Positions 35,114 to 43,966 of a stretch of 64,000 nt of DNA are shown piece by piece. Position numbers and translations under genes: made by a program. This DNA is from Cohnella caldifontis. GTDB lineage: Bacteria; Bacillota; Bacilli; Paenibacillales; Paenibacillaceae. The notes beneath the pieces were generated by a model. The model was not told the origin of the DNA, did not search any database, and saw only the letters and a list, made by a program, of their open reading frames with translations. The stretch spans positions 62,001 to 126,000 of the forward strand of contig NZ_JAQZSJ010000005.1 in NCBI RefSeq assembly GCF_029360585.1. The letters are read 5' to 3'. Position 1 is the stretch's first letter; every line of letters begins with the position of its first letter.

Positions 35114-36076
35114 TCACGAATGCTTCTCCTGCCGATGGAGCAGGAATTGCCGGCCGTATTCGCCGTGCGGGTGAATCGTCGCATGCTCCATCTGCAAGGT
35201 GGCATGCGAGATGCCGTATTTTTCCTTCAACATTTCGTTGGCCGCGAGAATGATGCAGAACGGCTGGATATCCTCGCGGATGAACATATGGGCGGTCAGG
35301 GAGTAGTGGTCGGTCGAGATCGCCCACAGGTGCATTTCATGCACGTCCTCGACGCCTTCGACTTTGCGGAGCTCGCCGCGGATCTCCTCCAGATCGAACG
35401 ATTCGGGCACTTTCTCCATGAGGATGGCGGTGGATTCCTTCAGGATTTTGGCGCCGCCCGTGAAGATGATGCCGCCGATGATCATGGAAATGACGGGATC
35501 GACGAACAGGAGTCCGGTAAAGTAAATAATCACCGCGGCTGCGATGACGCCGACGGAGCTGAGCAAATCGCCGATGAAATGCCAGAGCGCGCTTTTGACG
35601 TTCAGGTTTTCTTCTTCCTTGTTGCTGCGGCTCAGGACGATCGTCAGCGTCAAATTCACGAGGAATCCGATGGACGCGATGACGATCATCAGGCCGAATT
35701 TCACGTCCACGGGGTGAATCAGGCGCTGAATGCCCTCGATGAAGATGCCGACCGCGATGACGCAGAGCGCGAGACCGTTTAGGAAAGAAGCGATGATTTC
35801 GAACCGAAGGTAGCCGAACGTATACCGCGAGTTGGGCCGTCTTCTGGCCAAGTAAATCGCCGTCATGCTGAGGCCGAGCGCCACGACGTCGGAGATCATA
35901 TGGGCGGAGTCGGACAGCAGGGCCAACGAATGGGACAGCAGGCCCCCGACGATTTCGACGATGGTGAAAAACAAGGTGAGCAGAAGGACGATCCACAGCG
36001 TCTTGCCGGATTTCGACTGCTCTTTTACGTGATCCAAGTGGTGAAAATCATATGCCGCTTCGGCATGTTGGGTCAT
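35114..36076 (-). CDS. czcD: CzcD-type cation diffusion facilitator
   Basis: A 320-aa Zn/Cd/Co-proton antiporter of the CDF family. It has six membrane helices, the transport-site motif SDSAHMISDV (helix 2) and WHFIGDLLSS (helix 5), and a His-rich N-terminus (HAEAAYDFHHLDH). The C-terminal cytosolic metal-sensing domain runs from about residue 215 (EEIRGELRKVEGVEDVHEMHLWAISTDHYSL, split here). GAAAGGAGG precedes the ATG. Metal specificity is inferred from the HxxxD sites. Confidence 0.93.
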   Translation of the reverse strand: MTQHAEAAYDFHHLDHVKEQSKSGKTLWIVLLLTLFFTIVEIVGGLLSHSLALLSDSAHMISDVVALGLSMTAIYLARRRPNSRYTFGYLRFEIIASFLNGLALCVIAVGIFIEGIQRLIHPVDVKFGLMIVIASIGFLVNLTLTIVLSRSNKEEENLNVKSALWHFIGDLLSSVGVIAAAVIIYFTGLLFVDPVISMIIGGIIFTGGAKILKESTAILMEKVPESFDLEEIRGELRKVEGVEDVHEMHLWAISTDHYSLTAHMFIREDIQPFCIILAANEMLKEKYGISHATLQMEHATIHPHGEYGRQFLLHRQEKHS

Positions 36077-36239
36077 GGGACGCCTCCTTTCCGTCGAATG
36101 CTTTTATCTTATCATACACGCAACCGGTTGAGGCGTCCTTTCCGGCCGATTTTGTTACACAATTGAAATATTGCTGTTACCCGCCTGTCGCAGAGCCCGG
36201 CTACAATAAGAAGCAAGACCCCCTTTTTCATAATATTAG

Positions 36240-36269
36240 AACCTGCCGTCTCGGCAGGTTCCTTTTTTT
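36240..36269 (+). terminator. orphan intrinsic terminator
   Basis: AACCTGCCG / CGGCAGGTT with a TCT loop followed by seven Ts. No plus-strand gene ends here; the nearest upstream plus gene, pirin, stops 1.2 kb away. TACAAT at 36202-36207 could be a -10 for a transcript of about 60 nt, but no -35 is clear. Confidence 0.7.
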
Positions 36270-36583
36270 CTACGGTTGACTAGTTGACATACAGAAGATT
36301 TGTCTTATGCCGATCGTTACGGACACCACAGCCGTTATTGGAGCAATTTCAACGTTTTTCAAATCGTAACGGACAACACGGACCTTAAGCACAACACTTC
36401 GCGGCTAATCAGCGGTATTTTTGCTGAATAAGTGCAATCGTGTCCGTTAGAATACGATACGTTGAGAAATGCCCCTGATAACGTCCTCTGTGTCCCTTAG
36501 CCTGATGGTGTCCGTGTTTTTCGACCTGGTATGCGAATGGGTCAGTCGTAGTTTTTTTTCTGTCTGATAAGCGGGAAATAGGG
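36270..36583. repeat. intergenic stretch with four degenerate copies of a TAACGGACA element
   Basis: Two direct copies (from 36316, GTTACGGACACCACAG, and from 36366, GTAACGGACAACACGG) and two inverted copies (GTGTCCGTTAG at about 36450-36460 and CCTCTGTGTCCCTTAG at about 36485-36500). A nearby GTTATTGGAGCAATTT-like half and its inverted counterpart suggest each unit is about 35 bp. Such intergenic repeats are familiar to me from Paenibacillus genomes. No gene is seen in this roughly 315-bp gap. Confidence 0.5.
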
Positions 36584-37396
36584 TCAAATCGGAACGGGCA
36601 CTTTGCGCTTCTGCCGGTAAAATACCCAGCGGCTGAACCCGATTTCCCGCAGGCGGGCGCGCACTTGCTCCCATTCGTCGCCGACCCGGCCCGGCACGTG
36701 GGCGTCGGAGCCGAACGTGACGTCGACGCCGAAGCGGAGCGCTCGCTCGAGCAGTTCATCGGACGGATACCACCCGCCGCAATCCTTCGTTTTGCCGCTC
36801 GTGTTGATTTCGATGGCGATATCGTTCTCCTTGACGGCCCGGAACACGTCGTCGATTTCGGATTCGGCCCCGCGGATGTCGGAGAACGCCGGGTAATAGC
36901 CTTTCATCGCGTCGATATGGCCGAGGATTTGGAACAACCCGTCGTTCGCGGAGTCGCGGATCAGCCGGTAATACTCTTTTTTGTCCTCGACTTTCTCGGC
37001 TTCGCCCAGCTTCTTCCACCGGTTGCGGTTGAAAATGCTGATCCCGCGGGTCTGATGCACCGAGCCGATGATGTAATCGAAAGGATAGCGGGCGTAAGCT
37101 TCCCGGTACGCTTCGATCTCGTTCGGGAAAAAGTCCGATTCGACGCCGAGCAGCACTTCGATTCGGCCCGCGTATTTCTCCTTCAGGCGGAGCACTTCCT
37201 CCACGTAGCTCGCGAATTCGCTCTTGGCCATGGTGATTTGGGGAAACGGGCGGTCCTCCTCCCGGGCAAAATAAGGGGAGTGGTCGGAAATCCCGATGAC
37301 GGTCATTTCCGCCTTCAGCGCCGCGCGGATGTAGTCTTCGATCGTTCCGTCCGCGTGTCCGCAGCGTTCATGGTGGGTGTGCAAGTCGAATTTCAA
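36584..37396 (-). CDS. histidinol-phosphatase of the PHP family (HisK/HisJ-like)
   Basis: A 270-aa PHP-fold metal phosphatase. Metal-site motifs in order: FDLHTHHERCGHADG (N-terminal HxH), GISDHSPYF, GVESDF, IGSVHQTRG, LGHIDAMKGY, EINTSG and FGSDAHVPGRVG. PHP histidinol phosphatases catalyse the penultimate step of histidine synthesis. No other his gene is nearby, so another phosphoester substrate is possible. The TTG start has AAGGAGG eight bases upstream. Its stop abuts the repeat region. Confidence 0.9.
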   Translation of the reverse strand: MKFDLHTHHERCGHADGTIEDYIRAALKAEMTVIGISDHSPYFAREEDRPFPQITMAKSEFASYVEEVLRLKEKYAGRIEVLLGVESDFFPNEIEAYREAYARYPFDYIIGSVHQTRGISIFNRNRWKKLGEAEKVEDKKEYYRLIRDSANDGLFQILGHIDAMKGYYPAFSDIRGAESEIDDVFRAVKENDIAIEINTSGKTKDCGGWYPSDELLERALRFGVDVTFGSDAHVPGRVGDEWEQVRARLREIGFSRWVFYRQKRKVPVPI

Positions 37397-37409
37397 TTTC
37401 GGTTCCTCC

Positions 37410-38312
37410 TTACTCGCTTCCGGTGAATTGGTCCTCCGGCATGCCTTTCAAGTCGCTCAGGAACTGCCGCATCGCGCTGCTGACGTACCGTCCCGATTTC
37501 GTCATCACGCCGACGGGGTGGCTCACCTCGAGTTCGCGCACCGGCACGATTTTTAACGTTCCCCGTTTCAGTTCGCCCGTAATCGACAATTTGGAGACGA
37601 TCGCCGCGCCCAAGCCCATTTCGACCATCCGCTTCACTTCTTCGCTGCTGCTCAGCTCCATCATGATGTTCGGCTCGATCTGGTAATCGCGGAAGATCCG
37701 GTCGACGAACCGTCTCCCGAGCGTATCCGGCGACAGCATGATGAAAGGAACGTCCTTGAGCATGCCGACATTCACGCTCGAAGCCAAGGCGAGCGGATGG
37801 TTCGGCGCGGTCACCAACTCGAACGTATCGTAGTACAACACCGAAGTTTCCACCTGCGGGCTGCGGTCGGTCAAATAACCGATCCCGATATCCACCGTGC
37901 CGTTCTCCACGTTGGCCAGCACCTGCAGCGAAGGCATCGACAGGATGGTCGTCTTGATGAGCGGATATTGATCCTGGAAGTAAGAGAGCACGCGGGGCAG
38001 GATCTGAATGGCGATCGAGGTCGTCGTGCCGAGCACGATGTGGCCCTGCGGAACCTGGTCCAGGTCGGACAGCTTCTGCTTCAATTCCTCGACGATGCGC
38101 AAAATGCGCTCGGCATGCTCCAGGAACACTTTGCCGCGGTCGGTCAGCGTGACCGGATGGTTGCGGTCGACGAGCACCGCCTTGAATTCGTCCTCCAGGC
38201 TTTTGATCTGCGCGGATACCGCGGGCTGCGTCAGATTGAGCAGCTCGCCCGCTTTGCGGAAACTAAGCGTACGGGAAATCATGAGCAGCGTCTCCAGCTG
38301 GCTGATGTTCAA
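37410..38312 (-). CDS. LysR family transcriptional regulator
   Basis: A 300-aa regulator with an N-terminal winged helix (FRKAGELLNLTQPAVSAQIKSLEDEF) and a co-inducer domain (about 90-290; HIVLGTTTSIAIQILP, VDIGIGYLTDR). It resembles the CysL/CbbR branch. The TTG start has GGGAGG nine bases upstream. It is divergent from the DHA2 exporter, but the palindromes there fit PadR better. It lies 13 bp upstream of the HisK-like gene and may be co-transcribed with it. Confidence 0.92.
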   Translation of the reverse strand: MNISQLETLLMISRTLSFRKAGELLNLTQPAVSAQIKSLEDEFKAVLVDRNHPVTLTDRGKVFLEHAERILRIVEELKQKLSDLDQVPQGHIVLGTTTSIAIQILPRVLSYFQDQYPLIKTTILSMPSLQVLANVENGTVDIGIGYLTDRSPQVETSVLYYDTFELVTAPNHPLALASSVNVGMLKDVPFIMLSPDTLGRRFVDRIFRDYQIEPNIMMELSSSEEVKRMVEMGLGAAIVSKLSITGELKRGTLKIVPVRELEVSHPVGVMTKSGRYVSSAMRQFLSDLKGMPEDQFTGSE

Positions 38313-38422
38313 TCTTGTTCGCCTCCCGAATTGAAAATATTTATCGAAGTGACGACAAGAGATTAAAAGGATTTGTCACTGCCTTCATTATAGGGTTTTT
38401 CCCGTTGGGTGGCAAAAAAAGG

Positions 38423-38450
38423 TTTACGAGAACTCAAATTTGAGTATAAT
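38423..38450 (+). promoter_or_regulatory. promoter of the DHA2 exporter-padR operon
   Basis: -35 TTTACG, 16-bp spacer, perfect -10 TATAAT. The spacer is almost wholly occupied by the first palindrome. Confidence 0.75.
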
Positions 38451-38476
38451 GAGGAAGGGTTTACTCAAATTTGAGG
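38432..38476. promoter_or_regulatory. two identical palindromic operators (probable PadR sites)
   Basis: The 12-bp perfect palindrome CTCAAATTTGAG occurs at 38433-38444 and 38464-38475, centres 31 bp apart, about three helical turns. The first sits between -35 and -10; the second overlaps the GAGGAGAGGG ribosome site. Binding at both would stop initiation and translation of the exporter and of its own padR gene, which lies at the operon end. Confidence 0.75.
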
Positions 38477-38489
38477 AGAGGGAAGTTCG

Positions 38490-40085
38490 ATGGATTCCAA
38501 AAAAAGCAACGTCAACCTGGTCGTCACGGGGTTGCTGCTCGGGCTGTTCATGGTATCGCTCGACCAGACGATCGTTTCGACGGCGATGGCGAACATCATC
38601 AAGAAGCTTGGCGGCATGGAAAGCTTCATCTGGGTCTATTCCGCGTACATGATCGCGATGGTCGTCTCGACCCCGATATTGGGCAAACTGTCCGATATGT
38701 ACGGCCGCAAACGGTTTTTCCTGCTCGGCCTCGTGCTCTTCGTCGTCGGGTCGATCATGTGCGGCACGGCCACGAACATGGAGCAGTTGATCGTCTACCG
38801 GGCGATCCAGGGGATCGGCGGCGGGGCGGTCATGCCGATCGTGTTCACGATCATATTCGATCTGTTCCCCCAGGAGAAGCGCGGCAAGATGATGGGGCTG
38901 TTCGGCGCCGTATTCGGCATTTCGAGCATCTTCGGGCCGCTCTTGGGCGGAACGATTTCCGACGGCCTGAGCTGGCGCTGGATTTTCTACATTAACGTGC
39001 CGATCGGCTTGCTGTCGATTTTGTTCATTTGGATGGGATATCGCGAAACGAAGCAGACGAGAAAACAAATCATCGACTGGACCGGGGCGATCTTGCTGAC
39101 GGCGGGGATTCTGTGCCTCATGTTCGCGCTGGAGCTCGGCGGAACGGACGGCTGGGCGTGGGGTTCCTGGAAGATCGTTTCGCTGCTGGCCGCTTCCGGC
39201 GCGCTATTGGTCTTGTTCTTGCTGGCGGAACGGATGGCGAAGGATCCGATCGTGAATTTGAGCCTGTTCCGTTCCAACCTGTTCACCGGCAGCATGATGG
39301 TCGGCCTCCTGTACGGCGGGGCGATGATGGCCGGCGCGACGTATATCCCGATCTTCGTTCAAGGCGTATTCCACCAAACCGCCACGCAGACGACCACGGT
39401 GCTCATTCCGATGATGCTCGGGTCCGTCGTCAGCGCCCAGATCGGCGGAAGGATCGCCGGCAAATTCCGGTTCCGGGACGTCATGATCGTGTCCGCGCTC
39501 ATGCTGACGGCCGGCCTGTCGCTGCTCGCGTTCGCGATGGACACGTCGACGAGCCGGCTGATCATCAGCTTGTACATGATCGTAGTCGGCCTCGGAATGG
39601 GTGTGTCGTTCTCGCTGCTCAACATTTCGACGCTGAGCTCCGTTCCGCCGCAATACAAAGGCTCGGCGTCTTCGCTGATCGCCTTCTTCCGGACGATCGG
39701 ATCCGCTCTCGGCATTACGGTATTCGGCGTGCTGCAGAAGCACGATTTCCAGGAGCAGCTGCGCGACGTTCCGAACCTGAACCCGCAGCTGGCGGCGCAA
39801 ATCAAAGGCGGCCAGGCGCTGCTTGATCCTGCGGTCCAAGCGCAGATGGGCATGTCGCCGGATGCGGTGAACGCGCTGCTGTCGAGGCTGGCCGATTCGA
39901 TCATTTACGTTTTCCAATGGTCGGTCATTCTACCCGTCATCGCCTTGGTCTTCGTCTTCCTGATGGGGCGCGCGCGCCTTTCGGCCATGCCGGCAGGCGC
40001 ACCGGCGGCGGGCGGCGGGCAGGGCCGTCCGGACGCTTCGCCGGACAACGCCGCGGGTACCGAGCCGAGCTTTCATGGGGGGTGA
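38490..40085 (+). CDS. DHA2 family (EmrB/QacA) multidrug MFS transporter
   Basis: A 531-aa, 14-helix proton-drug antiporter. Motifs: LFMVSLDQTIVSTAMANI in helix 1 (motif D1), LGKLSDMYGRKRFFLLGL (motif A), YRAIQGIGGGAVMPI (motif B) and FGISSIFGPLLGGTISDGLSWRWIFYINVPIG (motif C, split). The C-terminal tail is low-complexity Ala/Gly/Pro. It is followed by a PadR regulator 6 bp on, and has two operator palindromes in front. Substrate unknown; induction by it through PadR is expected (inference). Confidence 0.94.
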   Translation: MDSKKSNVNLVVTGLLLGLFMVSLDQTIVSTAMANIIKKLGGMESFIWVYSAYMIAMVVSTPILGKLSDMYGRKRFFLLGLVLFVVGSIMCGTATNMEQLIVYRAIQGIGGGAVMPIVFTIIFDLFPQEKRGKMMGLFGAVFGISSIFGPLLGGTISDGLSWRWIFYINVPIGLLSILFIWMGYRETKQTRKQIIDWTGAILLTAGILCLMFALELGGTDGWAWGSWKIVSLLAASGALLVLFLLAERMAKDPIVNLSLFRSNLFTGSMMVGLLYGGAMMAGATYIPIFVQGVFHQTATQTTTVLIPMMLGSVVSAQIGGRIAGKFRFRDVMIVSALMLTAGLSLLAFAMDTSTSRLIISLYMIVVGLGMGVSFSLLNISTLSSVPPQYKGSASSLIAFFRTIGSALGITVFGVLQKHDFQEQLRDVPNLNPQLAAQIKGGQALLDPAVQAQMGMSPDAVNALLSRLADSIIYVFQWSVILPVIALVFVFLMGRARLSAMPAGAPAAGGGQGRPDASPDNAAGTEPSFHGG

Positions 40086-40091
40086 GTCCCC

Positions 40092-40700
40092 TTGTCGGTG
40101 AAGTTGCTTGTATTGGGCATGCTGTTAGAACGCGACCGGCACCCCTATGACATCCGGCAGACCATCAAGGAACGGAACTGGAACGAAACTTTCCATATTC
40201 GGGACGGCTCGCTGTACTACGCGGTGGACCAAATGAAGGCCGACGGATGGATCGAGGCGGCCGAGGTCATCCCGGTGCCGGGCGAGCATCGTCCCGACAA
40301 GACGGTGTACCGGATCACGGAAATCGGCAGACAGGCGTTCCTCGATCTCCTCTACGGCCAATTGGAGCAAGCGCAGCAGTACCCCAGCCATTCGTTTTTT
40401 CCCGCGCTGCCGTTCGTCCGGCACGCCGATATCAGCCGGGTAGGGGAATCCGTCGTCCGCCAACTGGAGGCGTGCGAAGCCCGGATCGAACGGATGCGAT
40501 GCGTGATCGGCTTGAAGGAAGCTTATCTGCCGCGCGGATCCGTTCACCTGCTGCGGGGGATTCTCCGCTTCACCGAAGCGGAGCGGGACTGGCTGCGGGA
40601 TTTGCTGACGGACGCCGAGTCCGGCGCGCTCGGAGACCCTGGATGGTCTCCGAAGCGGGTGGCTGAGATGCAGGAGATGATGAAACGCCGGTCCGAATGA
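40092..40700 (+). CDS. PadR family transcriptional regulator
   Basis: A 202-aa repressor. The N-terminal winged helix (residues about 1-80: LLVLGMLLERDRHPYDIRQTIKER, DGSLYYAVDQMKADGWIE, DKTVYRITEIGRQAF) is followed by a C-terminal helical dimerisation domain of PadR_C/VirR-like length. The TTG start, preceded by a GGGGGGTGAG ribosome site, lies 6 bp after the exporter stop. It probably represses its own operon through the CTCAAATTTGAG sites. Confidence 0.92.
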   Translation: MSVKLLVLGMLLERDRHPYDIRQTIKERNWNETFHIRDGSLYYAVDQMKADGWIEAAEVIPVPGEHRPDKTVYRITEIGRQAFLDLLYGQLEQAQQYPSHSFFPALPFVRHADISRVGESVVRQLEACEARIERMRCVIGLKEAYLPRGSVHLLRGILRFTEAERDWLRDLLTDAESGALGDPGWSPKRVAEMQEMMKRRSE

Positions 40701-40701
40701 G

Positions 40702-40749
40702 GAAAAGCCTTGCAAGGGGAGGGTTCCCAGCCCCCTTGCAAGGCTTTTC
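40702..40749. terminator. bidirectional intrinsic terminator
   Basis: Perfect inverted repeat GAAAAGCCTTGCAAGGGG / CCCCTTGCAAGGCTTTTC, with T-runs in the stem on both strands. Confidence 0.85.
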
Positions 40750-40776
40750 ATGATGAAGGCGATAGGAGACGATCGT

Positions 40777-41334
40777 TTAGTTCCCGTGCGAATGATAGAT
40801 GAGTTGCACGACGCCGGAGGAGAACGTTTTTGCATGGACCAGTTGTAAACGCAACCTTCGTTTCCTATCCGCAAACAAAGGTTTTCCTTCTCCCAAAATA
40901 ACGGGATGCACGGATAATCTGAATTCATCGACTAATCCGAGATCGATAAAAGTCGTGACAAGACTCGCCCCGCCATAGAGCCAGATGTCTTTACCGGGCT
41001 TGCTCTTCAGTCGATTTACTGCTTCCAGAATATTTTCGTTGACGAATATCGCTTGATGATCATCCGTTCCCTGTTGCGTCCGGGAAAACACGTATTTCTC
41101 TTTGCGATGGACTTGTTCCCAAATTTCCTTCTCCATTTCCGACTGTTCGATTCCGGGAGTAAATTGTCCCCACAAGTCATAGCTCTTTCTTCCATACAAT
41201 ATCGTATCGATTTGATTCAAGAAATGAAGAAACCCCATCTCCGCGTCCATGATACACCAATCGATTTCCCCATTTTTCCCTTCGATAAAACCGTCTAACG
41301 TAACCGCTAAATCCAAGATGATTTTTCGTTTCAT
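40777..41334 (-). CDS. dihydrofolate reductase family protein (RibD C-terminal-like)
   Basis: A 185-aa NADPH-dependent reductase-fold protein: KIILDLAVTLDGFIEGKNGEIDW at the start, DTILYGRKSYD (cofactor region) and KDIWLYGGASLVTTFIDLGLVDEFRLSVHPVILGEGKPLF (split) near the end. The family includes YyaP/YwjB-type proteins of uncertain substrate. The ATG at 41334 has GAGGAGG upstream. Base composition is clearly more AT-rich than its neighbours, suggesting recent transfer. It stands alone between terminators. Confidence 0.88.
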   Translation of the reverse strand: MKRKIILDLAVTLDGFIEGKNGEIDWCIMDAEMGFLHFLNQIDTILYGRKSYDLWGQFTPGIEQSEMEKEIWEQVHRKEKYVFSRTQQGTDDHQAIFVNENILEAVNRLKSKPGKDIWLYGGASLVTTFIDLGLVDEFRLSVHPVILGEGKPLFADRKRRLRLQLVHAKTFSSGVVQLIYHSHGN

Positions 41335-41536
41335 GAGATATGCCTCCTCGTCTATGGATCTACCCCCCAAGTATAGCTGATAAACATGACATCTCGTGAC
41401 ATATTACGAGTCGATCGGGTCGAAATGGCCTATGAAACGAAGGGATAATAGAGCGGCCCTCACGAAGGAAAATGGCGGCGGCCGTCGAATGTTAGGGGGC
41501 AGAGAGGCCCTAACGGGGAGAAGGGAAGAGGCGCGC

Positions 41537-42829
41537 ATGTGGGACGATCGCAAGTCGGTACGATCTTGGGTCATGTACGACTGGGCCAATTCGGCATTCG
41601 CTACCACAATCATGGCGGCGGTGATGCCGATCTACTTTCAGAAGGGGATCGGGGGAACGGACGCGGGCTGGGCGTTCACCCAGACGGCCTCCGCGGTGGT
41701 CATTGCCGTGCTCGCGCCGCTGCTCGGCGCGATGGCGGACCATTACGGGAACAAGAAAGCCTATTTGCGGTTTTTCACTTATCTCGGGGCGGCGGCGAGC
41801 GTCTGCTTGGCTTTTCCCGGCAACGGAGACGTCTTGTTCGCCTCCCTGCTCGTGATTCTCGGCATGATCGGGATCGGGGGCGGAGGCACGTTTTACGATG
41901 CGCTGCTCAATGACGTCGCTTCGCCGGCAAACCGGGAGAAGGTCAGCGCAAGGGGATACGCGATGGGCTACCTGGGCGGAGGCCTGCTGCTGGTCGTGAA
42001 CCTGCTGCTGATCCAAAAGCCGGAAACGTTCGGCTTGCCCGACTCCGCGGCGGGCTCCAAACTCTCCTTCGTCACGGTCGGCATCTGGTGGCTGGTATTC
42101 TCGCTCCCGCTCTTCCGCAACGTGAAGGAAACCGCCTCCGCAACGCGGGGACGGTTAGGCGGACAGGTGAAGGAAGGGATCCGAAGGCTGGGCGAAACCG
42201 CCCGCCAGATTCGCCACTACCCGGAGCTTTGGAAGTACATGATCGCGTACTGGTTTTTGTTCGACGGGGTCAACACGGTCATCGTCATGGCGACCAGCTA
42301 CGGCACGACGATCGGCATCGAGGATTCCGCCTTGATCGGCGCGCTGCTGATCACCCAGTTCGTCGGCTATCCTGCCACGGTCGGATTCGGGGCTCTGGCG
42401 GCGCGGCTGGGCGGCAAAACGATGCTGTACGCGTCCATGGCGACATACTTGATCATCGTGGTTCTGGGCTTCTTCATGACGAACGCGCTGCATTTCTTCG
42501 TGCTGGCCGGTCTGGTCGGTCTGGTGCAGGGCGGTTCCCAGGCCACCGCCAGGGCGATTTACAGCCGCCTGATCCCGCCCGCGAGGACCGCCGAGTTCAA
42601 CGGTTTCCTGACGTTTACGAGCCGGTTTTTCTCGTTCGGGGGGCCGCTCGTGTTCGGCTTGGTCAAAATTTTCACCGATTCCAGCCGGTACGCCATTCTG
42701 GCCGTGGCTTTCTTCTTCGTCGCCGCCATGGCGATGCTGACGTTCGTCAACGTCGCCAAAGGGGAGCGGGAAGCGTTGCGGGCGTTCGGCGAACCCGCGG
42801 ACGGAACCGCCCGCTCCCCCTCCATGTGA
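41537..42829 (+). CDS. MFS transporter of the UMF1 (Atg22-like) family
   Basis: About 430 aa, 12 predicted helices. The N-terminal SWVMYDWANSAFATTIMAAVMPIYFQ is the signature of the UMF1/Atg22 group (like B. subtilis YxiO), with LGAMADHYGNKKAYLRFF as motif A. The frame is open from 41396, but family members begin close to the YDWANS motif, so the ATG at 41537, with an AAGGGAAGAGG ribosome site, is preferred. In yeast Atg22 exports amino acids; the bacterial substrates are unknown. Confidence 0.88.
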   Translation: MWDDRKSVRSWVMYDWANSAFATTIMAAVMPIYFQKGIGGTDAGWAFTQTASAVVIAVLAPLLGAMADHYGNKKAYLRFFTYLGAAASVCLAFPGNGDVLFASLLVILGMIGIGGGGTFYDALLNDVASPANREKVSARGYAMGYLGGGLLLVVNLLLIQKPETFGLPDSAAGSKLSFVTVGIWWLVFSLPLFRNVKETASATRGRLGGQVKEGIRRLGETARQIRHYPELWKYMIAYWFLFDGVNTVIVMATSYGTTIGIEDSALIGALLITQFVGYPATVGFGALAARLGGKTMLYASMATYLIIVVLGFFMTNALHFFVLAGLVGLVQGGSQATARAIYSRLIPPARTAEFNGFLTFTSRFFSFGGPLVFGLVKIFTDSSRYAILAVAFFFVAAMAMLTFVNVAKGEREALRAFGEPADGTARSPSM

Positions 42830-42835
42830 CCCGGC

Positions 42836-43783
42836 TCAAACCGGGATCGCGGAATCCGCGAACGTGATCGCGGCGGCGCCGCAAGACAAGCCGGTTTCAT
42901 AGGATACGTCGCCGAGCACGCGGGCGAATTCCCCGCGCCGCCGCTCCGAATCGGCACCCTTCCCGCCGAGCAGCCAGGCGAGGGCGGCTCCGCCCGTCTC
43001 CCGCGCGTCCGCCAGCGCGGCGTCCCACAAATCGTCCGCGCTTTCGGTCCGGAACCGCGTACGGTCGGTCGGGTCCACCCAGGGCCGGCGGGCGTCGTTC
43101 AGCACGTCCCAATCCGGCAGGACGCGGGGGGGAGAGAACGGCTCCAGCTGCCGCCGCAGCAGCAGGCGCTTCCAGCCGGCCGGATCGAAGAACAGGCGCT
43201 GGGCGCGGACCATGTTCCGGACGGCTTCGTCCAGCTGCTCCGGCAAAATCCGCTGCGCCAGCGCGGGATAGCAGGCAAGCAGCAAGCCGTGGAACGTACG
43301 GGAGAACCCTCCGGGCAGTCCGCCGCCGGCGTCGATTTCGGGAGCGACCGGCACGCGGCCGGTGGAGATGCCGGCCCTGCGGTGCAGGATGACGGCATCC
43401 ATCGCCGTCTCGTACCGTTGGTGATGCCATTTGCGAAACCCCGAACGGCTGAAGACGAACGGATGGAGGTTGCGGTCCAGCACGTGGTGAAGCAGGAAAC
43501 CGAACGAGAACGCGAATGCCGGGTCGGACGCGTCCCGATCCTTGATCCCGTCCATCAGGGAGAGCAGGAACGGACCGCATCGGACCCCGTGCATGAGGTT
43601 TCCCAAGCGGTTCAGATCCGTGGAGGCCTGCCAGGGCAGAAAACGGTGGTAAAACAGAAAATCCGGCCCCTGGCAGCCGAGCTGGAACGCGGTTTTCCAC
43701 GCGCGCGCATCGAGCTGTTCCCGAAGCGGTCCTTCCGACACCGCTTCGCGGCCGAATTGGATATGGGCCCAAATATTCGGCAT
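42836..43783 (-). CDS. zinc-dependent phospholipase C-like protein
   Basis: A 315-aa protein of the Zn_dep_PLPC family found in many Firmicutes. Motifs are MPNIWAHIQFGREA, FQLGCQGPDFLFYHRFLPW, GNLMHGVRCGPFL, SFGFLLHHVLDRNLHPFV and GFRKWHHQRYETAMD. The Trp/His/Asp residues are the expected zinc ligands of the helical PLC fold. No signal peptide is visible, so it is probably intracellular and hydrolytic activity is unproven. It is convergent with the UMF1 gene, 6 bp away, without a terminator. Confidence 0.86.
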   Translation of the reverse strand: MPNIWAHIQFGREAVSEGPLREQLDARAWKTAFQLGCQGPDFLFYHRFLPWQASTDLNRLGNLMHGVRCGPFLLSLMDGIKDRDASDPAFAFSFGFLLHHVLDRNLHPFVFSRSGFRKWHHQRYETAMDAVILHRRAGISTGRVPVAPEIDAGGGLPGGFSRTFHGLLLACYPALAQRILPEQLDEAVRNMVRAQRLFFDPAGWKRLLLRRQLEPFSPPRVLPDWDVLNDARRPWVDPTDRTRFRTESADDLWDAALADARETGGAALAWLLGGKGADSERRRGEFARVLGDVSYETGLSCGAAAITFADSAIPV

Positions 43784-43966
43784 TTTTTCCTCGCCCTTCC
43801 GTTGAATTGTCGTCGCGTTCTAGGACTTGCCGGGCATTCGGATGATTCTGGAGTCCCGTATCATGGCAAAAAGAGGTATACTTGTCCCGGCATTTTCAGT
43901 ATAATGGGAGAAAGCGGTTACGAACAGCATGTCGGGCATTGTCGATGAAAGGGGCGCAACTTACGT

